A DNA stretch of 64,000 bases from NCBI RefSeq assembly GCF_009498525.1, contig NZ_QSNT01000001.1:1139083-1203082 (forward strand), given 5' to 3'. Of the stretch, positions 17,612-26,403 are shown piece after piece; the first letter of the stretch is position 1; each line of letters starts with the position of its first letter. The notes beneath the pieces are model-generated. The model saw only the letters and a program-made list of their open reading frames with translations. It was not told the DNA's origin and searched no databases. Source of the stretch: Rhizobium sp. ICMP 5592 (lineage in GTDB: Bacteria; Pseudomonadota; Alphaproteobacteria; Rhizobiales; Rhizobiaceae). A program made the translations under genes and the position numbers.

Positions 17612-18778
17612 ATGCATGAATTCGTAGAAATGCGCGGCCGCGAAGCCGCTTTTACCGAGACGGAATTCGCTGGAAGGCAGTCGCAGGCCCGCGCCGCTAT
17701 ACGGGCGGCTGGTCATGAGGCACTCATCGTTACCGGACCGGAAAATATCTACTGGCTGACCGGTCGGCAGACGGCTGGCTATTTCGCATTCCAGGCGCTG
17801 GTCTTGCCTGTCGAGGGCGCCCCCTGCCTCCTTGTGCGGGAACTGGAACTAGCCGGATCGGTCGTCAACACATGGCTGTGGGATATCCGTACCTACCAGG
17901 ACGGTGAAGATCCAGCGGTGGCATTGGCCGGACTTTTGAAGACGCTCGGCATCACCAGCCCGGCTATTGAACTGGGAGGCTGGTTCGTGTCGCCGCTTAT
18001 GGCCGACAGGATTGCCCAGGAAATCGGTCACGGTGGATTGATAGATGGCTCGGCGATCCTGCCGCCGCTCAGAATGGTGAAGTCGAAAGCGGAGCTGGAT
18101 GCGATCAGGGCTGCGGCAGGCTACGCTCAAGCGGGTATCGTGGCCGGGATCGCAACGTGTGACGCCGGCGTCGACGAGAACGCGGTTGCCGCCGCCATGC
18201 TGGCTGCTGCCACCGAAGCCGGATCGGAGGCCATGGCGATGGAGCCCTTGGTGTCTTCAGGGCCGCGCAGCGGCCTGCCGCATATGACATGGCGCCGGCG
18301 GAAGCTGACGGCGGGCGATCCTGTCTTTCTTGAGCTGGCGGGAAACCACGCCCGCTATCACGCCGGTTTGATGCGCGCCGTCTGGATCGGCCATCCGCCT
18401 GACGAAGCACGCCGGATGATGGACTGCGCGCTTGCCGCCCTTGAGGCGGCCCTTGCGGCGATCCGACCCGGGGTGCCCTGCAGCGTGCCGCACGAGACGG
18501 CGCAGAGGGTAATCGACGCGAAAGGCTATCATGCGGCCTTTCGCAAGCGCATCGGATATTCGATGGGTGTCGCCTTCGCGCCCGACTGGGGCGAAGGCGG
18601 AATTCTCAGTCTCTTCAGCGGCGTGTCGCAATTGATCGAGCCGGGCATGGTCTTCCATCTGCCTGCGACCTTGCGAAGCCACGGTGTCTGGACCGTCGGT
18701 GCTTCCGAAACCGTGATCGTTACCGAAACCGGGGTCGAGCCGCTCTCAACCCTGCCGCGCAACCTTGTTGTTCGATAG
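17612..18778 (+). CDS. M24-family protein (creatinase/ectoine-hydrolase-like) lacking metal ligands
   Basis: About 388 residues. The N-terminal creatinase domain (VTGPENIYWLTGRQTAGYFAF) is followed by the pita-bread fold. The five metal-binding positions of M24 peptidases look degraded: the first Asp segment reads FLELAGNHARYHAGLMR, with Glu then Ala at the positions normally Asp and Asp, and the last region reads MVFHLPATLR without the usual Glu. This resembles creatinase and ectoine hydrolase, which act without metal, so C-N hydrolysis of a small guanidino or cyclic amidine compound is possible. The start is uncertain: TTG 17603, ATG 17612 and ATG 17633 are in frame and none has a clear ribosome site. 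Confidence 0.85.
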   Translation: MHEFVEMRGREAAFTETEFAGRQSQARAAIRAAGHEALIVTGPENIYWLTGRQTAGYFAFQALVLPVEGAPCLLVRELELAGSVVNTWLWDIRTYQDGEDPAVALAGLLKTLGITSPAIELGGWFVSPLMADRIAQEIGHGGLIDGSAILPPLRMVKSKAELDAIRAAAGYAQAGIVAGIATCDAGVDENAVAAAMLAAATEAGSEAMAMEPLVSSGPRSGLPHMTWRRRKLTAGDPVFLELAGNHARYHAGLMRAVWIGHPPDEARRMMDCALAALEAALAAIRPGVPCSVPHETAQRVIDAKGYHAAFRKRIGYSMGVAFAPDWGEGGILSLFSGVSQLIEPGMVFHLPATLRSHGVWTVGASETVIVTETGVEPLSTLPRNLVVR

Positions 18779-18812
18779 CGGGGCCGGGTCTAGCTGACTT
18801 TAGGCGTAGGCG

Positions 18813-19991
18813 CTACCACCAGAAGCTTGGCGATTTGGTGAGGAGTTCGTTGTTGTCGTCGCCAATGATGATGATGTCCTCGAAGAAGGCCGCACCGACC
18901 CCTTCGAGCGAGAGAAAGGCTTCCACGCCAAACACCATGTCCTTTTCGACGCGGTCTTGCGGTAACGACATGCTGGTGGAGATGCGCGGCAGTTCGAAAC
19001 CGAGCCCGATACTATGGCCGAAGAAGGGGAAGTTCTTCATGATCGGCGAGACGGCGCCGCCGAACGCTGCCGTCATGCGATCACCCTCCGCTGCCACGTC
19101 GAGAAGCTTCACACCCGGCCGCATCATGTTGGATAGGGTGTGCACGATGCCTGCGACAGCCTCGATCAGGCGGCGCTGGTCCTCATTGGGCCTGCCACGA
19201 ACGCCTGTGCGGCCGGGATCGAGATAATAACCCTGATAGAAAGCTGCATGGAGCGTACCGGTAACGATGTCGCCCGGTTGCGGCGTATCGGCGCTGTAAC
19301 CGGTCAGTGGAAAGCGCTGGTCGAAACCGAGCGTATCGCCGTGATTGCAGCCGATCATTTGGAGGCGGCCGCCGAGGCGCACCACCTCGCGGGCCGCTTC
19401 GCCGGCAGCCTCTCGTTCGGATAGTCCGCCGGTCAGTCCTTCCATCAGGCGGTTCAGTCCGATAGTCGCCGTCTCGCCGGCGATCCGAAAACAGTCGAGC
19501 TCGCGCGGGCTCTTGATGCGTCTGACGCTGCGGATGAGGTCATCGGCCTCGATCCATTCCACCTGCGGGGCTCCGTCAACGAGCTGGCTGTAGTATTTGA
19601 CCGGGATGAAATTCGTGCCGACCAGCGCGACGCGGCCCGTGATGCCCCGTTCGACCATCGCCTTGGCAATGCTGGTAAAGGGATGGTTCGAAGAGCGCAC
19701 GTCGGCGATGGAGACGAGATCGCCACGCACTTCCGGTTCGTCGATGTGCAGTTCCGGCGTTTTTCCTTGCTGGAGGATGATGCCGGAGAAGGAGCGCGCC
19801 GACCAGATCAGCGAATCCATGCCGCCACTGATCGCGTAGTGATTGGACAGGTAGAGAATGTCGCCGCAATTGTCCGTCGTGCCGCCGCCGCGCCCAAAGA
19901 CCACGGCTGCCTCGAAGCCACGCGTCTTCATCTCCGCGAGAACACGCGCCCAGCGCGCCTCGTATTCATCGAGCGGAAAATATCTGGCCAT
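18813..19991 (-). CDS. M24-family Xaa-Pro dipeptidase-like hydrolase
   Basis: A 392-residue M24 protein convergent with the preceding M24 gene (ends 35 bp apart). More of the metal site survives here: Asp in YLDPGRTG, His in FFGHSIGLGFE, Glu in VFGVEAFLS and Glu in AFFEDIIII, while the first Asp position reads IVTGTLHAAF and lacks Asp. It begins MARYFPLDEYEARWARV at ATG 19991, with AAAGGA upstream. Operator-like site 3 lies about 70 bp upstream of its start. Together with its partner it may cleave a dipeptide-like or cyclic compound imported by the ABC system across the divergent promoter. Confidence 0.88.
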   Translation of the reverse strand: MARYFPLDEYEARWARVLAEMKTRGFEAAVVFGRGGGTTDNCGDILYLSNHYAISGGMDSLIWSARSFSGIILQQGKTPELHIDEPEVRGDLVSIADVRSSNHPFTSIAKAMVERGITGRVALVGTNFIPVKYYSQLVDGAPQVEWIEADDLIRSVRRIKSPRELDCFRIAGETATIGLNRLMEGLTGGLSEREAAGEAAREVVRLGGRLQMIGCNHGDTLGFDQRFPLTGYSADTPQPGDIVTGTLHAAFYQGYYLDPGRTGVRGRPNEDQRRLIEAVAGIVHTLSNMMRPGVKLLDVAAEGDRMTAAFGGAVSPIMKNFPFFGHSIGLGFELPRISTSMSLPQDRVEKDMVFGVEAFLSLEGVGAAFFEDIIIIGDDNNELLTKSPSFWW

Positions 19992-20059
19992 GGCATGGTT
20001 CCTTTGACGGGCAGGCACCTTTTGACACTGGTTGGCTGAAGGCGCGATACTTTTCAAAT

Positions 20060-20072
20060 TTCGGTACACCAA
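20060..20072 (-). promoter_or_regulatory. Operator-like site 3, upstream of the minus-strand M24 gene
   Basis: Read on the minus strand the site is TTGGTGTACCGAA, preceded by TTGAATACAG. It matches site 1 in 17 of 19 positions when the ATACAG lead is included. It lies about 70 bp upstream of the M24 start codon at 19991, with the TTGAAT element as a possible -35 box. Confidence 0.55.
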
Positions 20073-20336
20073 CTGTATTCAACGGTCAACGCATGCCATA
20101 GCCCATCGGGTGTGTTCGGCCATTCCTCTTGGCTCTTATTGACTATCTTTTGCGCAGGGAAGCTGATTTTTGCGCAGAACGCCAATCATTTTGGCAGTAA
20201 ATCATTGAAAAACAAACTTGAATTCCATTGGTATACCGAATAGGTTGAGTTTGAAAGTCAATGGTCGGGCAAGCGGACCGCAGAAGCTTCGAGCTTCAAT
20301 GAGGTCCGTGCCCCGTCGAAATGCGAGTTTTGCATC
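20073..20336. other. Divergent control region between the M24 gene and the DUF1989-ABC operon
   Basis: No gene is seen. It holds operator-like site 2 and two copies of TTTTGCGCAG (20148-20157 and 20168-20177) exactly 20 bp apart, that is two helical turns. This looks like a complex promoter region with more than one regulator. Confidence 0.5.
20228..20240 (+). promoter_or_regulatory. Operator-like site 2, upstream of the DUF1989-ABC operon
   Basis: TTGGTATACCGAA, preceded by TTGAAT at 20218-20223, about 97 bp before the DUF1989 start codon. Flanking ATT and AAT make it a near inverted repeat (ATT-GGTATAC-CGAAT). It has the same placement relative to a TTGA element as sites 1 and 3. Confidence 0.6.
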
Positions 20337-20960
20337 ATGACCGAATGTTCCGAAATCGTGCCGGCCAGTCATGGGCGCGCCTTCACGATGCACACCGGCC
20401 AGTTCGCCGTCATCACCAATAGCCATGGCAATCAGGTCGTCGACGCCTGGGCCATATCGGCGGATGATCCGAACGATGTCATGTCAATGGACCATACCCG
20501 ATCGGTCAACAGCAACATCTTCTTCAAGCAGGGCATGTCGGCGGTCGGTACCAGCCGCCTCAAGATGCTGACGCTGGTCGAAGACAGCGCAGCGCTGGCG
20601 CATGATACGCTTCTTTGCCCCTGCAATTCCGCTCTCTATCGCGAACTCGGTTGCGAGGAGGGGCATCGCAGCTGTTCGGGCAATTTTCACGAGGCGCTTG
20701 CCGAGAAAGGCATTGTCCAGTCGTTCACCCCGGCATCGCTCAATCTTTTCATGAATGTGCCCGTCCGGGGCGACGGTGCCGTCGAGCGCTTGCCTCCTGC
20801 ATCACAGCCAGGCGACCGGGTGGTGCTGCGCGCCGAAATGGATCTCGTGCTGGTGCTCTCCGCATGCCCGCAGGACGTCACCGTCATCAACGGGATCGGC
20901 CGCACGCCGAAGGATGTCACGGTTGATATCCTCGACCAATTGCCGTCAGGAGGCGAATGA
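20337..20960 (+). CDS. DUF1989 (urea carboxylase-associated family) protein
   Basis: A 207-residue DUF1989 protein. The family segments [24 protein letters not shown], the Cys/Asn cluster [15 protein letters not shown] and [12 protein letters not shown] are all present; Cys and His residues in these stretches suggest a metal site. Members are often encoded beside urea carboxylase or transporters for ureido compounds, but the exact reaction is not known to me. The next gene overlaps it by ATGA and encodes an ABC ATPase, so the protein is made together with an amino-acid importer. Confidence 0.88.
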   Translation: MTECSEIVPASHGRAFTMHTGQFAVITNSHGNQVVDAWAISADDPNDVMSMDHTRSVNSNIFFKQGMSAVGTSRLKMLTLVEDSAALAHDTLLCPCNSALYRELGCEEGHRSCSGNFHEALAEKGIVQSFTPASLNLFMNVPVRGDGAVERLPPASQPGDRVVLRAEMDLVLVLSACPQDVTVINGIGRTPKDVTVDILDQLPSGGE

Positions 20961-21769
20961 TGCCGGAGCCTATACTGACCCTGCGCGATATCCGAAAGAG
21001 TTTCGGGGATAATGAGGTCCTGAAGGGAATTTCGCTCAACGTCACGGCGGGCGAGGTCGTCTCGATCATCGGCGCCAGCGGCTCGGGCAAGAGTACCTTC
21101 CTGCGTTCCATCAATGCGCTGGAAATGCCGCAATCCGGTTTCATGGATTTCGACGAGCTTTCGTTCGATTTCCGGCCGGAGTCCCGTCAGTTCCCAATGC
21201 CGGCGCAATTGCAGGCGCTGCGGCGACGGGTGGGCATGGTGTTTCAGAGCTATAATCTCTGGCCACACATGACGGTTCTGGAAAATGTCATCCATGCGCC
21301 GGTGAAACTCCTGAAGATGCCGCGCTCCCAGGCGATCGAGGAGGCCGAAGCGCTGTTGTCGCGCATCGGGCTTTATGAAAAGCGGCTTAGCTATCCCTCC
21401 CGACTATCCGGCGGTCAGCAGCAACGCGTCGCCATTGTCCGCGCTTTGGCGATGAAGCCGCGTCTGATGCTGTTTGATGAGGTGACATCGGCGCTCGACC
21501 CGGAATTGGTTCACGAGGTGTTGGTCTTGATGGCATCGCTCGCGGCGGAAGGTATGACCATGCTGCTTGTCACGCATGAAATTGCCTTTGCCCGAGACGT
21601 TTCTTCCCGGGTTCTCTTTTTCGACAAGGGCGTCGTTGCCGAATCCGGAGCGCCCGATATCCTGCGCAATCCGCAAAGCGAGCGGTTGCAGCAGTTTCTG
21701 CATCGCATTCTGCATGACCAATTTGGCTCCCTCGGCATGGATCCATCCAACGGGGAGGTGCTTTCATGA
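20957..21769 (+). CDS. Polar amino-acid ABC transporter ATPase
   Basis: A 270-residue ATPase of the HisP/GlnQ class. Walker [10 protein letters not shown] (about residues 38-46), Q-loop [16 protein letters not shown], signature [15 protein letters not shown] and Walker [15 protein letters not shown] are present; the usual Pro after DE is Val. ATG codons at 20957 and 20960 both fit. It overlaps both the DUF1989 gene and the permease gene by ATGA joints. With the next two gene products it should import a polar amino-acid-like compound. Confidence 0.93.
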   Translation: MMPEPILTLRDIRKSFGDNEVLKGISLNVTAGEVVSIIGASGSGKSTFLRSINALEMPQSGFMDFDELSFDFRPESRQFPMPAQLQALRRRVGMVFQSYNLWPHMTVLENVIHAPVKLLKMPRSQAIEEAEALLSRIGLYEKRLSYPSRLSGGQQQRVAIVRALAMKPRLMLFDEVTSALDPELVHEVLVLMASLAAEGMTMLLVTHEIAFARDVSSRVLFFDKGVVAESGAPDILRNPQSERLQQFLHRILHDQFGSLGMDPSNGEVLS

Positions 21770-22425
21770 ACGAAGCGTTTCTTGAAGAACTTAAGCTCTA
21801 TGGGCCGGGTTTTGTCGAGGCTGCCTGGACGGTCCTCTGGCTGACGGTGGCAACGATTGCCTTCAGTTGGGTCTGCGGTCTCGCAGCGGCGCTGGCGCAT
21901 GGATCCAAATGGCGCGCTGCGCGCATGGCATCGGCTTTCTACGTCTGGTTCGTTCGCGGAACACCGACGCTTATCCAAGTTTTCATCATCTATTTTGGAT
22001 TGCCGGCCTTTGGCATCAAGCTTTCCCCCTTTGTCGCCGGCGTCTTGTCGCTCGGCATCAATAGTGGCGCTTATGTCGCGGAAATCATTCGCGGCGGCCT
22101 TTCGGCTATCCCGCGTGGGCAGACGGAGTCAGCGCTCGCGCTCGGCTTCAGCCCGGCAGAGACCATGCGTAGCATCATCCTACCACAGGTCTCTCGCATC
22201 ATCCTGCCGTCCATCACCAATGAGGCAATTTCGACGTTGAAGAACACGTCGCTGCTGTCGACGATTACGGTGGTGGAACTCACCCTTTACGCACAGACTC
22301 TGATCGCCGCGACGTTCCGTCCGTTCGAATTCTACATCACGGTTGCGATCATCTATCTCGTCCTGACCACCATTCTCACCCAGCTTTCAGGCTGGCTGGA
22401 GCGGCACTATGCAGCCCAGACCTGA
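21766..22425 (+). CDS. Polar amino-acid ABC transporter permease
   Basis: A 219-residue permease of the HisM/GlnP class. The coupling motif is clear: [29 protein letters not shown], with matching [19 protein letters not shown] segment. About five membrane helices can be seen. Only one permease gene is present, so the channel may be a homodimer, as in GlnP-type systems. Start overlaps the ATPase stop by ATGA. Confidence 0.92.
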   Translation: MNEAFLEELKLYGPGFVEAAWTVLWLTVATIAFSWVCGLAAALAHGSKWRAARMASAFYVWFVRGTPTLIQVFIIYFGLPAFGIKLSPFVAGVLSLGINSGAYVAEIIRGGLSAIPRGQTESALALGFSPAETMRSIILPQVSRIILPSITNEAISTLKNTSLLSTITVVELTLYAQTLIAATFRPFEFYITVAIIYLVLTTILTQLSGWLERHYAAQT

Positions 22426-22513
22426 ACGGTAACGGTCTGGGTGACGCGCACCCGGACAATTTATGCGCCGCGAGGCGAAGACGATACCTCAACCAGATCA
22501 ATAAAAGGGAACA

Positions 22514-23311
22514 ATGGACATGAAATTCAAACAGTTTGCATTCGCGGCCACCATGCTTGCCGCCGCTGTCTTTGGTAAGATCCCGGCTTCGGCCGCTGGT
22601 CTGGAGCTCCTGGAGCCCGGCAAGCTGCAGGTCGCGACCGAGGGTACATTTGCGCCTTTCAGCATGCGCGCTCCCGATGGCTCGCTGGACGGCCTGGAAA
22701 TTCGCGTGATGAAGGAGGTGGCCAAACGTATCGGTCTCACCTACACGCCTGTCCTCATCAAATGGGATTCGCTCCTCGTCGGCTTGCAGGCCGATCAGTA
22801 CGACATCATCAGCGCATCCATGGACATCACGCCCGAACGTCAGAAGAAGGTTACCTTCGCCAACGGCTGGCTGGAATCGGGTGGTCGCATCATCGTTTCG
22901 AAGGGATCGCCGATCAAGAGTGCTGCCGATCTGAAAGGCAAAACAGTCGGCGCGCTCGTCTCTTCCACTTTTGCCAAGATCGCCGAGGAAAAGGGAGCCA
23001 CCGTCAAGGGCTATAAGGCAGAGGCCGACGCCATGCAGGATCTCGTCAACGGAAATATCGATGCGACGATTACGGACTCGATCGCTGGAGCCTATGCGGT
23101 CAAGAACGCACATATGCCACTGGAGATGACGGATGACTATGTCAGCCATATCCAGAAGGGTTTTGCCATCAAGAAGGGCAAGCCGGAGCTCGTGAAGGCG
23201 ATCAACAAGGCTCTCGCGGATATGGTGGCCGACGGCACTTATGCGAAGCTGACCACGGATCTGGTTGGTTTCGATCCCGCGCCGAAAGATCCCATCAAAT
23301 CGATCGAGTAG
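22514..23311 (+). CDS. Polar amino-acid ABC transporter substrate-binding protein
   Basis: A 265-residue periplasmic binding protein. A Sec signal peptide covers about residues 1-28 (K-F-K, a hydrophobic Ala-rich core, then PASAAG). The SBP_bac_3 family pattern follows: LQVATEGTFAPFSMRAPDGSL, then WDSLLVGLQADQYDIISASM with the Arg of ITPERQKKV that binds the alpha-carboxylate of amino acids. It is 88 bp downstream of the permease, the usual spacing where the receptor is made in excess. It sets the substrate of the system; an amino-acid-like compound is expected. Confidence 0.92.
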   Translation: MDMKFKQFAFAATMLAAAVFGKIPASAAGLELLEPGKLQVATEGTFAPFSMRAPDGSLDGLEIRVMKEVAKRIGLTYTPVLIKWDSLLVGLQADQYDIISASMDITPERQKKVTFANGWLESGGRIIVSKGSPIKSAADLKGKTVGALVSSTFAKIAEEKGATVKGYKAEADAMQDLVNGNIDATITDSIAGAYAVKNAHMPLEMTDDYVSHIQKGFAIKKGKPELVKAINKALADMVADGTYAKLTTDLVGFDPAPKDPIKSIE

Positions 23312-23985
23312 CAACTGCGCGTAGATGCGTTCCCTGCTGAGGTTGGCGGGGAACAAGATTGCATCACGTGTGGTCGCAGCAAATCCCGTCTCGCCTTTGC
23401 AGGACCGCGAATTTCAGGGGGCCGGTTAACGTCGATCGGACCCTCGTTTCGCATGCACACCATATATATTGCAGCATATGGCGGTATGAACGATATGGTT
23501 CGTTTGCTGCGTATATTCCCCAGAAAGGCTGCAGCGGAAAATAGCCGTCCCTTCGGACAGCGCCTCATGGACGTGAACGAGCCGCCCGGACCAGGGATGC
23601 CACGTACAAAAGCTCGCAAACCTCTGTCCCGTGGGTGTTCTGTCGTCGTATTGTACAATGAGAGCCGGCCACACAGCGCCATCGGTAACAAGGTGCTGAT
23701 CTCGCTCATGAATAGCTCATCGGCACCCCCGCCGACCTGAGCTATAACCCTGGGAAATTCCAGCTCCCCGCTGGCCCAAATTGGGGGGCGCCTCACGTCG
23801 CACTGCCTGATCTTGCTCGTGGTGGTATGTCGTTCAAGTGGCGCCGCGTCCCACCAGGAGACGATGGTCTCCGTCGAACTCCTCAATGGGAGGAGGACAT
23901 GAAACCCGCGCGGGTGAGAATCGCCTGCTCGGAGTTGGCACTTCTTCGCATTTGATTAACCTTGCTGATTTTCTCAATTGAAAGC
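23312..23985. other. Gene-poor stretch with IS3-family debris
   Basis: No intact gene is seen between the substrate-binding gene and the GGDEF-EAL gene. GTTCCC (23329-23334) and GGGAAC (23349-23354) could pair as a weak hairpin after the transporter operon, without a T run. The middle part contains the transposase tail given separately. Confidence 0.5.
23630..23740 (+). mobile_element. IS3-family transposase C-terminal remnant
   Basis: The translated end VVLYNESRPHSAIGNKVLI followed by SLMNSSSAPPPT is the typical tail of an IS3-group OrfB transposase (YNxxRPHxAxG). Nothing upstream on this strand restores the catalytic DDE core, so only the last 30-40 codons survive. Sequence after the stop (to about 23820) may include the element's right end. 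It marks an old insertion at the left border of the signalling block. Confidence 0.7.
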
Positions 23986-25980
23986 ATGTCTATGTTAGAA
24001 CTGCTTCGTCAGTTGATGGGCGGCTCTATGCATATTGTGAGTGGGAAGCAGAAAATCTGGGATTTTTTATCAGTGAAGGCTGACAATCCAGAGCTTTTGA
24101 AAGCTCAATATCGGGCTTTCACTCGACAGATGCCGATGATGTACTTCATCCTGCTTTCCAGCACATGGGCGCTCGCAATAACCCACATGAAATTCGCGCC
24201 AACCTTGCTGACGGTTGGGGTGCCGACGCTCTTTACGTTCGGCTGTATGTTGAGGGTGGTCTTCTGGCTTAGAACGCGTAACATTGATCCATCTCCTGAG
24301 CTTGCGCATACGGTGCTTTTGCGCACCAACCGTCTTGCTGGAGCCATCGCTGTTGCCTTTACCCTCTGGTCATTCGCGCTTGTGCCGTATGGCGATGCCT
24401 ACACCCGCTCACATGTCGCTTTCTATATGGCGATCACCGTCATCTCTTGTATTTTCTGTTTGATGTATGTGCGTTCGGCCGCCTTCATCGTAACAGTCAT
24501 CGTCAATGGCGCATTTATCGCCTTCTTCGTAGCGACGGCTCAGCCGACATTTGTCGCGATCGCAATTAATGTGTTGCTGGTCTGCGCGGGCATGATGTCC
24601 ATCCTCCTTACCAACTACCGAAACTTCGAAAGCATGGTCGTTTCCAAGCAGCGGGCTGAGGCGCTGAGTAACGAGAATTTCAGGCTCGCTAACCTCGACA
24701 GCTTAACCGGCTTGGCCAATCGCCGTGCGTTCTTCGTAGAATTGGAAGCCGAACTCGAGAGGGCGCGCGCAAACGGGACGCGGCTGGCTCTCGGCGTGAT
24801 GGATCTCGACGGCTTCAAGCCCGTCAACGATCTTTACGGCCACTCGGTGGGTGATAGGCTCCTAGTCGAGGTCGCAAACCGTCTGTCGGGAACTCTCACG
24901 GCCAGCACAGCTTTCAGGCTGGGCGGCGACGAATTCGCAATTATCGCGCCGTTTCCGCCCGAAAACGCTCAGCTTGTGATCAATGCGAACGCGATCTCTG
25001 AACGGTTGAGGCATCCGTATCATATGCCCGAGGGCACGATACATATCTCAGCCTCGATGGGAATCGCGGTCTTTCCGGACTTGGCATTGGACCGCGAGCA
25101 ACTGTTCGATCGAGCGGATTATGCGCTCTACTACGCCAAGAAAAGACTGCGTGGTAGCGCCGTGTTATTCGATTCCCATCATGAAGATCAGATCAATTCA
25201 GACGCGAGAATCGAGAGCGTTCTGAAGCAGGCGGACCTAGCAAACGAGCTATCTGTCGTGTTCCAGCCCATCGTCGATATAAGGGACCAGGCGACGATCG
25301 GATTTGAAGCGCTGGCCCGATGGAACAGCCCAACCTTGGGAAAAGTTTCCCCTGCGTGCTTCATACCGATAGCGGAGCGAGCAGGCATCGTCGGTTCGCT
25401 GACGAGGCCGCTCTTCAAGAAGGCGTTGGCCGCGGCTTCACTGTGGGACACGTCTTTACGCTTGTCGTTCAACCTTTCGGCGCATGATCTCAATTCGGGC
25501 AACGGCGTGCTGGCGCTAATCGGCATTATCGAGAGCAGCGGCTTCGATCCGCAGCGTCTTGATCTTGAAATCACCGAGACGGCTTTCACGCATGACTTCG
25601 AACAGGTTACGCAATCCGTGGAGGCCCTACGCAGGCTTGGTTGCGGTATTTCGCTTGACGATTTCGGAACCGGTTATTCGAGTCTGACTCGGCTGCACGC
25701 GTTGCCGTTGACGAAATTCAAGATCGACCGGAGCTTCGTTAAGGATCTGCACCAAAGGCCCGCAAGCTACAAGATCGTCAAATCCCTTCTGACCCTAAGT
25801 GTCGATATGGGGCTGGATTGCGTCATCGAAGGTGTTGAAACCGAGGAAGAGCTCGCTGCGCTAAAGACCTTGGGCGGCACAAGCGTCCAGGGTTATCTCT
25901 TCGCGCCACCTTTGCCTGAAAATAAGGCCAGAGAATTCGCGGCGCAGCATGGTCGCCATCGCAATAAGATTGCAGTGTGA
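23986..25980 (+). CDS. Membrane-bound GGDEF-EAL protein (cyclic-di-GMP turnover)
   Basis: About 664 residues. The N-terminal third has several membrane segments (for example MMYFILLSSTWALAI and AFIVTVIVNGAFIAFFVAT). The GGDEF domain follows with intact GGDEF at about residues 313-317 and DLDGFKPVND; no RxxD inhibition site is seen five residues before it. The EAL domain has intact EAL at about 441-443, then LEITET, DDFGTGYSS, KIDRSF and EGVETEEE, so both synthesis and breakdown of cyclic-di-GMP are possible. The start is uncertain: TTG 23962, ATG 23986 and ATG 24028 are in frame and none has a strong ribosome site. It is monocistronic between IS debris and a small gene. Confidence 0.9.
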   Translation: MSMLELLRQLMGGSMHIVSGKQKIWDFLSVKADNPELLKAQYRAFTRQMPMMYFILLSSTWALAITHMKFAPTLLTVGVPTLFTFGCMLRVVFWLRTRNIDPSPELAHTVLLRTNRLAGAIAVAFTLWSFALVPYGDAYTRSHVAFYMAITVISCIFCLMYVRSAAFIVTVIVNGAFIAFFVATAQPTFVAIAINVLLVCAGMMSILLTNYRNFESMVVSKQRAEALSNENFRLANLDSLTGLANRRAFFVELEAELERARANGTRLALGVMDLDGFKPVNDLYGHSVGDRLLVEVANRLSGTLTASTAFRLGGDEFAIIAPFPPENAQLVINANAISERLRHPYHMPEGTIHISASMGIAVFPDLALDREQLFDRADYALYYAKKRLRGSAVLFDSHHEDQINSDARIESVLKQADLANELSVVFQPIVDIRDQATIGFEALARWNSPTLGKVSPACFIPIAERAGIVGSLTRPLFKKALAAASLWDTSLRLSFNLSAHDLNSGNGVLALIGIIESSGFDPQRLDLEITETAFTHDFEQVTQSVEALRRLGCGISLDDFGTGYSSLTRLHALPLTKFKIDRSFVKDLHQRPASYKIVKSLLTLSVDMGLDCVIEGVETEEELAALKTLGGTSVQGYLFAPPLPENKAREFAAQHGRHRNKIAV

Positions 25981-26054
25981 CGGAGCTTGGAAGCCGTCGT
26001 GCTGTGTCACAGGCGCCGTCTTTGCCTACCTAAGCTTGTCGAGACGGTCATCCA

Positions 26055-26312
26055 TCAGGCAAAGCAGGTCCATGACATCAGCGGACGAGGCCTATTTTCG
26101 CGATGGATCTTTAACATGTTGAATTCCGCCGTGTTTTGATCCGCATCCCCATGGGGTGAGTTTCGGATGGGATTCAACACATAATCGACGTTGCCGTGAC
26201 AAGTGGCAATCTTCGGCTCCCATCTGCCGAATCCTGCATCGCGCTTTAACGGCACAAACGATGCGGTTTCACCTCCCGCCCAGATATCGCGCTCGTATTC
26301 GTCCCGTGTCAT
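26055..26312 (-). CDS. Small hypothetical protein, probably truncated
   Basis: An 85-residue frame whose first 50 residues look like real coding sequence (MTRDEYERDIWAGGETASFV, then a KIATCHGNVDYV stretch), while the C-terminal part is irregular, as if a longer gene had been cut or frameshifted. A strong ribosome site (GGAGGA) lies seven bases before ATG 26312. The imperfect inverted repeat ATGATA/TATCAT around TAATGACATTA (26330-26350) lies just upstream and may be an operator or part of the promoter. No known family is recognised with certainty. Confidence 0.5.
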   Translation of the reverse strand: MTRDEYERDIWAGGETASFVPLKRDAGFGRWEPKIATCHGNVDYVLNPIRNSPHGDADQNTAEFNMLKIHRENRPRPLMSWTCFA

Positions 26313-26403
26313 TCGCGTCCTCCATACGCATGATATAATGACATTATCATAGATTTCAGTGACTTGGCGATCTGGCTCAGATTGGCCGCCGGTTCATGTC
26401 CCA

